Under the pieces are notes generated by a model. The model had not been told where the DNA came from. It was given only the letters and a program-made list of their open reading frames with translations, and searched no databases. A DNA stretch of 64,000 nt from Skeletonema tropicum (Eukaryota; Bacillariophyta; Thalassiosirophyceae; Thalassiosirales; Thalassiosiraceae): contig CM074141.1 of NCBI GenBank assembly GCA_037178625.1, forward strand, positions 992,001-1,056,000, read 5' to 3'. Position 1 is the stretch's first letter; each line of letters opens with the position of its first letter. Position numbers and translations under genes: made by a program. Below are positions 50,994 through 59,320 of this stretch, piece after piece.

Positions 50994-51776
50994 CTACCAA
51001 TCATCCTCTTCTTCCTCCATGAACAAATCAGTCGGCAAAACCCCAAACTGTCGAAACACCCCATCCCCCAACTCCACACTATAATACACCCCCCGAAAAT
51101 CCCCCTCATACATTTCCAACAATGCATCGCCCGGTCTCCACAATGCATCAAATCCCCTACCCGACTTTCTCATTTCGGTAAAGGTCATGGCACCACCAGT
51201 ACTATATTTGACATAGACCGATCCCAATTCTTCCACTGGGATGGGAATACCATCCACATCCATTCCGTGGAGCATCCCTCTTGGTAATTGGAGTTCATTT
51301 ACCCATGATTTCAGCCCTCCCAGTGCCTCGGGCGCGTTGGAGGCGCATATACCCAGCATGATCCGTCCCTTGGAGGAATCTTTGGCTCGTTCACTGTGTG
51401 CTTGGTGAGTTAATGTTTGTATGGCTTGTTGGAGGGTGGATCGAGTGGTTGGATCTAGGGATTGGATGTGGTGCAGGGCCGATGTGCCCCCGCCCATGCC
51501 TTGACTGCCGTCGGATTGGACGTAGGATTGTTGGGATTGGTCGTAGTTGGTGAGTGTGGTTGTTGCGTCGAATATACTGTCGCTGGGGAATGATGGAGTG
51601 GATGTGGAGCTTCCGTTTGCAGATGATATTGAGGGCGGCGGTGATGAAAAGTGAGCTGATCTGAATTTTGAGGATGAAGCTACATATAGTGATGGTGCTG
51701 GCGGGGAGAAGGAGCTGCCTAATGAGGCTATTGCCGCTAGCGCCAGCAGTTGATAGGGCCAACACATCTTCGTCAT
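50994..51776 (-). CDS. Plastid-targeted DUF1824-like protein
   Basis: Starting from the ATG at 51776 the protein is 260 aa. The presequence MTKMCWPYQLLALAAIASLG ends in SSFSPPAPS, similar to the diatom AFAP-type plastid site. The C-terminal part has ICASNAPEALGGLKSWVNEL, then GSVYVKYSTGGAMTFTEM, and finally YEGDFRGVYYSVELGDGVF and LPTDLF. The order 'GICA..EAL..L..Y', 'VYVK', 'Y.G..RGV..S', 'G..P.DLF' is that of DUF1824, a small domain found in cyanobacteria and plastids. No enzymatic role is established. An upstream in-frame extension to 51851 exists but would hide the presequence. Confidence 0.55.
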   Translation of the reverse strand: MTKMCWPYQLLALAAIASLGSSFSPPAPSLYVASSSKFRSAHFSSPPPSISSANGSSTSTPSFPSDSIFDATTTLTNYDQSQQSYVQSDGSQGMGGGTSALHHIQSLDPTTRSTLQQAIQTLTHQAHSERAKDSSKGRIMLGICASNAPEALGGLKSWVNELQLPRGMLHGMDVDGIPIPVEELGSVYVKYSTGGAMTFTEMRKSGRGFDALWRPGDALLEMYEGDFRGVYYSVELGDGVFRQFGVLPTDLFMEEEEDDW

Positions 51777-52171
51777 CGTGGAAGTCAAACTTTGCTTATG
51801 GAGTTTGAGTTTTGAGTTTGGCGCATGGAAAAAGTGAGATTTTGATGGCAAAGGCGAGAATACTCGAAACCGGGAAGGAGAAGAGAAAAACCATTTCCGC
51901 CAGTAGCCGCCAGCGGCGCGGCTGCCGGCTGCGCGCCAGCCGCCTGATAGCTCCCTCTCACAACAACATCGTCACAGCGGCCGCCAGTAGCCAGCCGTCG
52001 CCTACACAACACCACATATCTGCACAGCAATAAGCCATCGATCATTGTAGATCCAATATCTTTTCTAGAAGAGTGCGACACTGCCATTTAATCTCTCACA
52101 TACAATAATTGATCAAGAAGTCCATAAAGCAATCGATAAAAGTTACGCACACGCACACATCAAAATAAAAC
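51777..52171. promoter_or_regulatory. Divergent promoter region, DUF1824-like / Tim9
   Basis: About 395 bp, GC-rich in the middle (GCGGCTGCCGGCTGCGCGCC at about 51918-51937), between two divergent starts. No gene is seen. Confidence 0.5.
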
Positions 52172-52676
52172 ATGGATCAAGTTCAAAATTTACCGCCCCA
52201 CTTGCAGGGTGAATTCATGAAGAATATGGAACAGATGCAAATGAAGGATAGTTTAGTGTAAGTGAAGAATCACTCATCAAATATTATGGTTCGTATTCAT
52301 TGTAGATGTGCCTCATTTATCGATTTCACTCTTTTGCACACGTGTGTATCACTATACGCCACAACATCATGATCACAAACACTATACACGCACATCAAAA
52401 CAAAACAAATTCATTCATCACAAAATCAACAACAACAACAATCACCACCAACACAATCAAAGAATGTACAATACACTAGTAGAACGCTGCTTCGGAACAT
52501 GCATCTCCTCCTTCCGTTCCAAATCACTCGATAAATACGAAACGACTTGTTTGGAGAATTGTGCCAGTAGATACATTAAGATGACGCAGAGGGTGGGATT
52601 GAGGTTTGCGGAACATCAGGCTATGCAGCAGAAGAGGGCTGCGGATGCTGCTGCTGCTGCTGCTGCGATGAAGTAA
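52172..52676 (+). CDS. TIM9: Mitochondrial intermembrane-space chaperone Tim9
   Basis: Two exons, 52172-52257 and 52463-52676, with a 205 bp GT-AG intron; the spliced product is 99 aa. The hallmark twin CX3C motifs are present: ERCFGTCISSF and TTCLENCASRY, followed by IKMTQRVGLRFAEHQAMQQ, which is the Tim9-specific end of the second helix. Tim9 assembles with Tim10 into a hexamer that carries hydrophobic carrier proteins to the inner membrane. The C-terminus is an alanine run (AADAAAAAAAMK). A mitochondrial carrier gene, a typical client, lies 2.3 kb away; this is coincidence as far as can be told. Confidence 0.85.
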
Positions 52677-53126
52677 TGATGGATGCCATATGGGGGTTTG
52701 GTGTTTATTTTGGAGGGTGCAATGGATTGGTGGTGGTGTCTTTGCTTGATTTAATGTTGATGTTGTATTCAATTTGCACAAATATAAAATGACCAAAAAT
52801 GCAACAATGATTCTTTTCTTGACCATGATTACTCCATTGATCAGCGTGTATATTGCTTAGTCTCCCTTATCTTGGATCAAGATGCAAGACACTCATGCTT
52901 TAATGTATGCTTCTAGGAAGACGCACGCTACCTCTTCTTGCTGATGATATTTCACTGTAACACTCCAGTGATATCCAATCCATTCTATTTTCTTCTTGGA
53001 TTGGCACCGAATCCATACCTACTTATCACCACCATTGCTGAAGGTGAAGGAATAAATTCCCCCCACTGATCAAACCTGGCCTGTCCGCCGTACGTCGGTG
53101 ATCTTCAAGAGCCTGACGACGCCTGA
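52677..53126. other. Intergenic region, no gene seen
   Basis: About 450 bp with no recognised element. Confidence 0.6.
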
Positions 53127-54728
53127 ATGTCATTGCTTAGCTTGCGTGCCAATGCCACAGAGATTATCATCATGACAACAAGCTTCACCCCAGACTGGTG
53201 TCGGCCACGCCGCGAAAACGACGTTATCGACGCATCATCTTCATCCGCTCCATTCTGGTGGAGCTACTCATGTCTTGTCTGTGGCAAACCGCCAACAACA
53301 AACGCTTCATCATCATCTTCATCCAATAAGTCACATAAACGCTGTGCAAGATGTAAAGCAGCTGTCTATTGCTCTGCAGAATGTCAAAAACAAGATTATA
53401 TTGATGGAATGCACAAGGCAAATTGCAGTACAATAGCAAAGCTGTGGGAGAGGAAGAAGCGCCTCGAAGACTCATTTTGGGAGGATAAACAAATGAAAAG
53501 CACAAATCCATTTGATGACGAGGAGATCTATCATGAGTACCCAACAGCAGGAGAATTTTGGCACGATCAACCTCAATCTGCAATGCAGAAGAATACAGTC
53601 AACTATGTAGTTACCTTGTTGCAATTGGTTCAACTATTGGGAAGAGGTGAATCCTGGAGAGTGAGCAAGATGCAGTCCAGCAAAACAACAAGTGAACAAT
53701 CTACTTCTACAAGGCGAAGAGGAGAGGGCAATCCACTTGCTCGTGAGCTTGCTCTAGATTTAGCGTTTCAGTTGTTATATTTGGACAGGACGGACATGAG
53801 AGTGCGTCTCCTGATTGCTCCCTTATTGTTAGAGGGCGGCTACTATCAAGAAGCATATGATTACTTGAAGTATTGGCTACAGGCGGAAACGTCCATGATG
53901 ATTATGGATCTAGCTTTAATGGGTGGCGAAGAAGTAGAAGATGAGCAAGCTATACCCTTTCTTGGTATGAAAGGTGAAGACATGCTTGAATCGCCAGAGG
54001 AGTGGATCGACGGTGAAATGGTATACCCAAGCATCGGAATGGTATTCGAACTTGCTTTTCTCAAATGCACTCTTCTGTGCTCTTTGAAAAGTGGACAATT
54101 CTGCTCAATAGAGTCGAACGGGATTGCAGAAAAATGCACTGCGATAGGGGAAGAAGAGTTAGAACGACAAGTTGCTGTGCTGCTCAGTCTTGTGCACAAA
54201 TGGAATCCCAACTTGCTCCCGAACTTGGCAGAACATTATTCTGTTCGTGATGGTGCTTCGTCGGACAAGATTACCTCCGAGGTAGAGGAAGTAGTTTTGA
54301 ATCCGGCAAATCCACCGGGACTGGATGCATTGCTGAACAAGCAACCTCCTGGCTTTGAACTGCAATTCAAAATGGGCAACCCTGGAGGGCAGACTCTTGA
54401 TGAAGCTGTCTCCATTTGGCAACGTGATATGATTCTTTGGCACGTCGTTGATCCAATGACAATGGAGTATTTATCAAATTTTTCATCTAGATTGCAAGAA
54501 AACTTGGTAAGTGTGGAGTCCTTGAAAGGAGTTCCTCAAATCGGCGGCTTCAGACAAAGTTTCAACGTTGCACATCAAGACAACCAAGAGAATGCGAATC
54601 AGAGAAAGGAGGCAGAAGAACTAGTCAAGAAATTGAAAGAAGAAAACCCAGATAGGACTATGGATCAAATTATGATGCATCCAGAAATGGCACAACTCAT
54701 GATCAAGCACTTGCATACAGAGAAATGA
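53127..54728 (+). CDS. MYND-type zinc-finger protein
   Basis: The ORF is 533 aa from 53127; the second Met (53172, MTTSFTPDWCRP) is an equally good start. The N-terminus bears a MYND finger: SYSCLVCGK, HKRCARCKAAVYCSAECQKQ and HKANC, with a poly-Ser insertion between the first ligand pairs. A helical region follows (LARELALDLAFQLLYLDRTD and LLEGGYYQEAYDYLKYWLQA), suggestive of TPR-like repeats. The C-terminus NPDRTMDQIMMHPEMAQLMI resembles a small UBA/STI1-like helix motif. The function is unknown; a protein-protein adaptor is likely. It is not closely related to the two duplicated MYND genes at 1.6-4.8 kb. Confidence 0.7.
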   Translation: MSLLSLRANATEIIIMTTSFTPDWCRPRRENDVIDASSSSAPFWWSYSCLVCGKPPTTNASSSSSSNKSHKRCARCKAAVYCSAECQKQDYIDGMHKANCSTIAKLWERKKRLEDSFWEDKQMKSTNPFDDEEIYHEYPTAGEFWHDQPQSAMQKNTVNYVVTLLQLVQLLGRGESWRVSKMQSSKTTSEQSTSTRRRGEGNPLARELALDLAFQLLYLDRTDMRVRLLIAPLLLEGGYYQEAYDYLKYWLQAETSMMIMDLALMGGEEVEDEQAIPFLGMKGEDMLESPEEWIDGEMVYPSIGMVFELAFLKCTLLCSLKSGQFCSIESNGIAEKCTAIGEEELERQVAVLLSLVHKWNPNLLPNLAEHYSVRDGASSDKITSEVEEVVLNPANPPGLDALLNKQPPGFELQFKMGNPGGQTLDEAVSIWQRDMILWHVVDPMTMEYLSNFSSRLQENLVSVESLKGVPQIGGFRQSFNVAHQDNQENANQRKEAEELVKKLKEENPDRTMDQIMMHPEMAQLMIKHLHTEK

Positions 54729-54948
54729 AAGAATGAAAAAGATAAACACTTAATTTGACACAGCTTTGTTCTTCATTGATACATCCAATTCTTTGCCTAA
54801 TGCAGGAATATTTCTTCGTTCTGAAGACCACTTGACGCTACTTATCTCAGTCTTTACGGATATTTCCGATATTTGCCCCTCTATTTTTGTTGATTTGTTC
54901 GCCCCACATCATGTTTGAAAGTATATTTTTGAAAGCCACGCTGACTCT

Positions 54949-55749
54949 TTATTTGAATGCATGTGGATACAACAATGGACCAACCGCAGCTTGCAAATAA
55001 TCCATCATGAACACGGCACAAACCATTCTACCATACCTGAACGTGGCCCCCCTGTAAAATGCCGTCAATCCATCCTCCGAAATCTTTTTCGCTGTCGCAG
55101 CAAATGAACCATACGTCTTCCTCTCTATATCACCCTGCATACAAGTCTTGATGGTATCAAATGGATGCGTCAAGTAACAAGCGAATAACCCACCAAGAAG
55201 TGCGGCAGGAACACGCGCCTTGTTGTCCGAATCGAATTTTTCAGGATACATCTCACGAAGATTGCGTCGAACAATTGGAGGGATGGAGAGGTATCCACAT
55301 GTCCACAACCCCTCTCGTACGGCAGCACCCATAAAACCACGGAAGAAGTTATTCGGATTGGCAATACTCTTGAAAGTTTCAAGAGATCCTCCACCCTTAC
55401 GTTGTTGTTGAATCATAACCAGTTCCAATGGACTTCCAACAAGTGCACTGGTGACACCCGCAGTGATACCCGCACCCATTTCTTCGTACGTTTTGAGTGT
55501 ACGTTTCTCCTCACCAACGATCAGTTTTTTCAAGGACCCACCAACAGCGAATTGGATCATGGTGCAAGAGCCCATGTTGACAGCGTTGGCCATGACACCA
55601 CGGTAGAGTATGCGTGGATCGGCTGAGAGAGGTTGGCCTTGTTGAATCATATTCTTACAGTAGTTGAATGGTTGGAGGCAAAGTACCTCGATGACACCCA
55701 CAGTCATACCGACTGTTGCGTTTTGGAGCTCATTAAGATTGGCGGACAT
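54949..55749 (-). CDS. Mitochondrial carrier family (SLC25) protein
   Basis: A 266 aa protein from ATG at 55749. Three carrier repeats are visible: the first with LQPFNYCKNMIQQGQ, the second with GSPLELVMIQQQRKGG, the third with THPFDTIKTCMQGD. The full Px[DE]xx[KR] signature is clear only in the third (PFDTIK); the first two have lost charged residues. Each is followed by the G-x-R/aromatic half-repeat (ILYRGVMAN, FFRGFMGAA, AFYRGATFR). It would exchange a metabolite across the inner mitochondrial membrane; the substrate cannot be read from sequence. It is slightly shorter than the usual 300 aa. Degenerate signatures may mean an unusual substrate. Confidence 0.8.
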   Translation of the reverse strand: MSANLNELQNATVGMTVGVIEVLCLQPFNYCKNMIQQGQPLSADPRILYRGVMANAVNMGSCTMIQFAVGGSLKKLIVGEEKRTLKTYEEMGAGITAGVTSALVGSPLELVMIQQQRKGGGSLETFKSIANPNNFFRGFMGAAVREGLWTCGYLSIPPIVRRNLREMYPEKFDSDNKARVPAALLGGLFACYLTHPFDTIKTCMQGDIERKTYGSFAATAKKISEDGLTAFYRGATFRYGRMVCAVFMMDYLQAAVGPLLYPHAFK

Positions 55750-56660
55750 GTTTGTATTGTTTATTTATTGCAGTTGTAGTCTGTCAAAGGTTGTGTGAAA
55801 GATAAAGAAAATGAGTACATATTCAATCATCATAAGATGTGCACCAATAATGAATGCCCTCGCTACATATAGTCTGCACAAGTAAATGATGTCATCATGA
55901 ATACCGCATCACATTCGGAATAAATGATCAGTTTGCTACTATCTTCTTTGTATTCTTGCTCTTTCACATTGGCTGATGTCGGCATTCCGCCTACATATGC
56001 ACCTGCGAAGGCTCCCCGCTCTTCCACGCCGCAACACACATAAACTTCAAACCACATCTACTTGCTACAACGCGCACATCAGCAGCATAATAATCATTCT
56101 CACCTCTTACTCGGCTGATAGGAGAATGTTATGAACACTTGGATGTCTATTTGTGTGGTAGGAGGCGTCTCAAAAGGTAGAGTCCATTGTTTGGAATTTG
56201 GAATGACGATAAGTAAGTAAGTATGTGCGTCGTATAGCGGGTACTCCGCCCATCAGAAAAGATCCAGTACGTAACGCGACAAAATTAGAAACTAGTTCCT
56301 ACGTAGTGGCCTTTATGTTGGGAAATTTTTTTCGACCTCAACCGCAAGTACGTGTTCTTCCACTTGTGTTTGCTTCCTTTGGTCTCGCGGAAGTTGGTGT
56401 TGCTGTTGCGTTGTAAGTACATATCGCATTCTATTTTGGTCAGAACGCTTATGATCTGATTGAGCTGCTACGCCGTTGCTCTGAAGTTCAAATAACATAC
56501 ATATCTGCTGCTCATCGATATTTCTACATACACTTCATCTTTATTGCGATTTGCAAATCGACTCTGGAACACCAACCTTTATTGATCCTACTACTTGCTC
56601 ATCTGCTCGGACACAAATCAAGCAGTCAACTGAGAAATAAATACAACAAAATCATTCATC
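55750..56660. other. Intergenic region, 910 bp
   Basis: It contains short ORFs on both strands (for example 55863-56057 minus and 56225-56416 plus), none of which resembles a known protein. A GTAAGT-like donor follows the open stretch ending at 56412, so a small exon cannot be excluded. Confidence 0.5.
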
Positions 56661-57605
56661 ATGATGAGAATCAACCTATCCATACTGCTATTTACATTGA
56701 TGCAGCTATCATGCTGTAATGCGTTCGCTTTTCAGCTACCAAAAATCCAACTGCCATGGGAGGGCGGTATTACTTCGCCAGCGTCACCAACAAATAATAA
56801 AAAGTCGCCAATCGCAACAAACGACAAAGTAGTCATCTTCGGTGCCACCGGTGGAGTGGGGCAATTGGTTACAAAGAAATTATCTGCTAGGGAAGGAAAG
56901 AATTATCAACTAACAATTGCTGCGAGAGATGCAGCACGAGCAAAGGAGACATTAGACAATGACGATATTAACGTTGTGGAATTGAATTTAGTAGGAGAAA
57001 ACAAGGCAACTGATACTGAATTGCAAAATGCCATGGAGGGTGCTACAGGTGTAGTAGTTAGCGTTGGTACCACAGCTTTCCCTACCAAACGATGGGATGG
57101 AGGTAACAACCCACAGGCAATTGATATGGAAGCCGTGACACGAATTGCCAATGCGGCAAGTAATGTAGATACAGTTCGACGAGTGGTGTTGTTGACAAGT
57201 GTAGGTGTGAATCGTACAAAACAAATGCCATTTTTGATACTGAATTTGTTTGGTGTGCTGGATTCAAAGAGAGCCGGGGAGGATGCTGTCAAGAGTGCCG
57301 CTAGTGATGCTGGCTTTAGTTATTCGATTGTGCGACCAGGACGATTGGTCGGCGGTCCCTACACGAACTTGGATTTGGCAAACTTGTTCAAGATTGAAGG
57401 AGGTGCTGAGAATGGGGTCGATGTTGCCTTTGGTGATGAGCTGCTAGGTGACTGCAAACGAGATGCGTGTGCAGAAGCGGTTGTTCAATGCCTTGAGAAT
57501 GAAAGTTGTGTTGATTTAGAGTTTTCGCTTGTTAGTAACGAAGATGTGGCACTGACAGATGATGGGTGGAGTTCAGCTTTTACAAGTATGTCGAGTACGG
57601 TATAA
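56661..57605 (+). CDS. NAD(P)-binding atypical SDR (NmrA/Tic62-like), plastid-targeted
   Basis: A 314 aa ORF without introns. The N-terminus MMRINLSILLFTLMQLSCCN leads to AFAFQLPK, matching the diatom plastid presequence cleavage motif. The Rossmann fold begins VVIFGATGGVGQLVTKKLSA, with the GxxGxxG-type dinucleotide loop. VVLLTSVGV and YSIVRPGRLVGGPYTN follow, in the order seen in atypical short-chain dehydrogenases such as the NmrA/Tic62 group, which often act as redox sensors or assembly factors. The usual YxxxK pair is not obvious, so a catalytic role is uncertain. Confidence 0.75.
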   Translation: MMRINLSILLFTLMQLSCCNAFAFQLPKIQLPWEGGITSPASPTNNKKSPIATNDKVVIFGATGGVGQLVTKKLSAREGKNYQLTIAARDAARAKETLDNDDINVVELNLVGENKATDTELQNAMEGATGVVVSVGTTAFPTKRWDGGNNPQAIDMEAVTRIANAASNVDTVRRVVLLTSVGVNRTKQMPFLILNLFGVLDSKRAGEDAVKSAASDAGFSYSIVRPGRLVGGPYTNLDLANLFKIEGGAENGVDVAFGDELLGDCKRDACAEAVVQCLENESCVDLEFSLVSNEDVALTDDGWSSAFTSMSSTV

Positions 57606-57649
57606 ATGTCTTTAAAGTTAACGACCACATCATCCAAAAATACAAACAG

Positions 57650-58600
57650 CTACTTGCGTTGTTGATCCATTTCGTTTTCAAAGAAAAGAACTGCACAAAC
57701 GGGCAAATGATCACTTGCCAAGGATGCAACACTGCTATCCTCATAAACGTATGCAATTTTACAAATAACACCTCCCCTGAGTAAGATGTAATCTAATCGA
57801 AGCAATTTTCGAATGCACTTGCCTATGAAGTGACAGATCACTTGCTCATGTGATGGGAACGTCCCACCAAAATTTCTTGTATGTTGCCATACATCTCGTA
57901 AACCATGACGTTTTAAGTCTGTTATGCAAGAAAACCAAGGCGGTGAATTAAAGTCCCCACATGCAATCACTGCGCAAGATCCCAATCCCCTCAAAAAAAT
58001 TGCGAGCTCTCTTGCCTGCTGAGCCTGTTCTCGGCCCACAAAATGACATCCCAAATGAGTGTTTCCAACCCACACTTGCTTTTTGTTTGGTAGTTCAATG
58101 AGACAAGCCATTGCATTCCGTAGAGTTTTCTTCTTGTATCGTTTGTAGTAATGAGTTTTAACTTGAAGGATTGGAAACTTTGATAATATTGCAATTCCAA
58201 ATTTACCGTACATTGTAGAATCAATGTCGGAGTTCAAGGGCTGCATTTCCATCATGTTGGTGCTTGTACTGCTATCAATGGCAGTGATAGTTCCAGATAT
58301 ATCCGAGCCAGAGACATTCAGGTGTCTCTCTTTCCACTTGCTATCCGCCTTGCTGCGTATCGCAGGCACGAATACATGATACTTCAGCCCAACAGTTGCA
58401 GCTATCTGAGCTGGTTGGTCATCGCCATGATATTTTGACCATATTCGAGTCTTTGTTGGAACATCATTAACCTCGACTTCTTGCAAGCACACTATGTCGG
58501 GTTGGTCTCCCTGGATCACCGATGATATTCTGTCGACGGAATATAGGTTATCAGTGCCTATACATGAATGAATGTTATACGTCGTTACTTTGATGTCCAT
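57650..58600 (-). CDS. Endonuclease/exonuclease/phosphatase (EEP) family protein
   Basis: A 316 aa protein from ATG at 58600, convergent with the SDR gene and only about 45 bp from its stop. Catalytic motifs of the EEP fold are all visible: KVTTYNIHSC (Asn), DIVCLQEVEV (metal-binding Glu), VWVGNTHLGCH (His), AVIACGDFNSPPW (Asp/Asn), LDYILLRG and LASDHLPVCAVL (Asp-His). No signal peptide or extra domain is seen. The substrate could be nucleic acid, a lipid or an inositol phosphate. It is unrelated to the endonuclease domain of the LINE beyond the common fold. Confidence 0.8.
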   Translation of the reverse strand: MDIKVTTYNIHSCIGTDNLYSVDRISSVIQGDQPDIVCLQEVEVNDVPTKTRIWSKYHGDDQPAQIAATVGLKYHVFVPAIRSKADSKWKERHLNVSGSDISGTITAIDSSTSTNMMEMQPLNSDIDSTMYGKFGIAILSKFPILQVKTHYYKRYKKKTLRNAMACLIELPNKKQVWVGNTHLGCHFVGREQAQQARELAIFLRGLGSCAVIACGDFNSPPWFSCITDLKRHGLRDVWQHTRNFGGTFPSHEQVICHFIGKCIRKLLRLDYILLRGGVICKIAYVYEDSSVASLASDHLPVCAVLFFENEMDQQRK

Positions 58601-58715
58601 CGCAACAAGGCTGTGTTGTTCTCCGATCCTTACTGTCCACGTTTACGATCTGGCTCAAGGCTTATTTCATTTACCCTTGGCCTGGCTGAGCGAGATGATT
58701 GCACAGTGTTGGAGG

Positions 58716-59315
58716 CAGGGTTGTGTACCCACCGTGGTACCCAGCCTGAAGTACCCGAAAAATGGGTAGGTACCGGGTGTGGGTATACCCAAAAAGTACC
58801 CACCCGGCGGGTTTTTGGAATGGGTAGATACCCATACCCACCTACCCGAGAAGGTGCTCTTTTGGACACTGGATGGGTACGTTGAAAAGGGATCAAACGG
58901 ACGCAAAAGGTGCTGGAGGAGGTAACAGGAGTAGTGAAAATGTGTATTGCAAGTAAACTCGATGCAGTTTCACTTGAACTGCATACAAAATGAATGCATA
59001 TTACATTCTCCACCACAGACAAGAATCTACAGCCGAGAGAAATAAGACGATGAGGACTCAATTTTTGCACATGATGATGATCAAACCAGGTGCATGTACT
59101 AAAGAAACCCTCGACGAAGGCGTTTGGTGCACGTAGAGCTGGAATTGACAGTGCTACACTGAAGATCTTTGTAGGTACCCACACCTACCCAAAACCCAGC
59201 AAAATAGAGGTGGGTATGGGTAGATACCCACATCCACCTACCTATTGGGGTGAACATTTTGGATACTACCCATACCTACCTACCCAGGGGTATTTCACGT
59301 GGGTACACAACCCTG
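58716..59315. mobile_element. 600 bp hAT-like MITE
   Basis: Perfect 17 bp inverted ends: CAGGGTTGTGTACCCAC at 58716-58732 and its reverse complement at 59299-59315. The left flank is GTTGGAGG (58708-58715); the right flank starts GTTGG and is then interrupted by another element, beyond which GTTGGAGG (62078-62085) resumes. An 8 bp duplication and CAGGG ends fit the hAT superfamily. The interior is rich in GGGTA/TACCC motifs and has no transposase. Confidence 0.8.
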
Positions 59316-59320
59316 GTTGG

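Noticed and set aside
34531..56306. Shared 16-mer ACTAGTTCCTACGTAG in the LINE leader (about 34533) and at about 56291
   Set aside because: One exact 16-mer pair is within chance for a 64 kb window, and the flanking alignment is weak; not taken as a LINE fragment.
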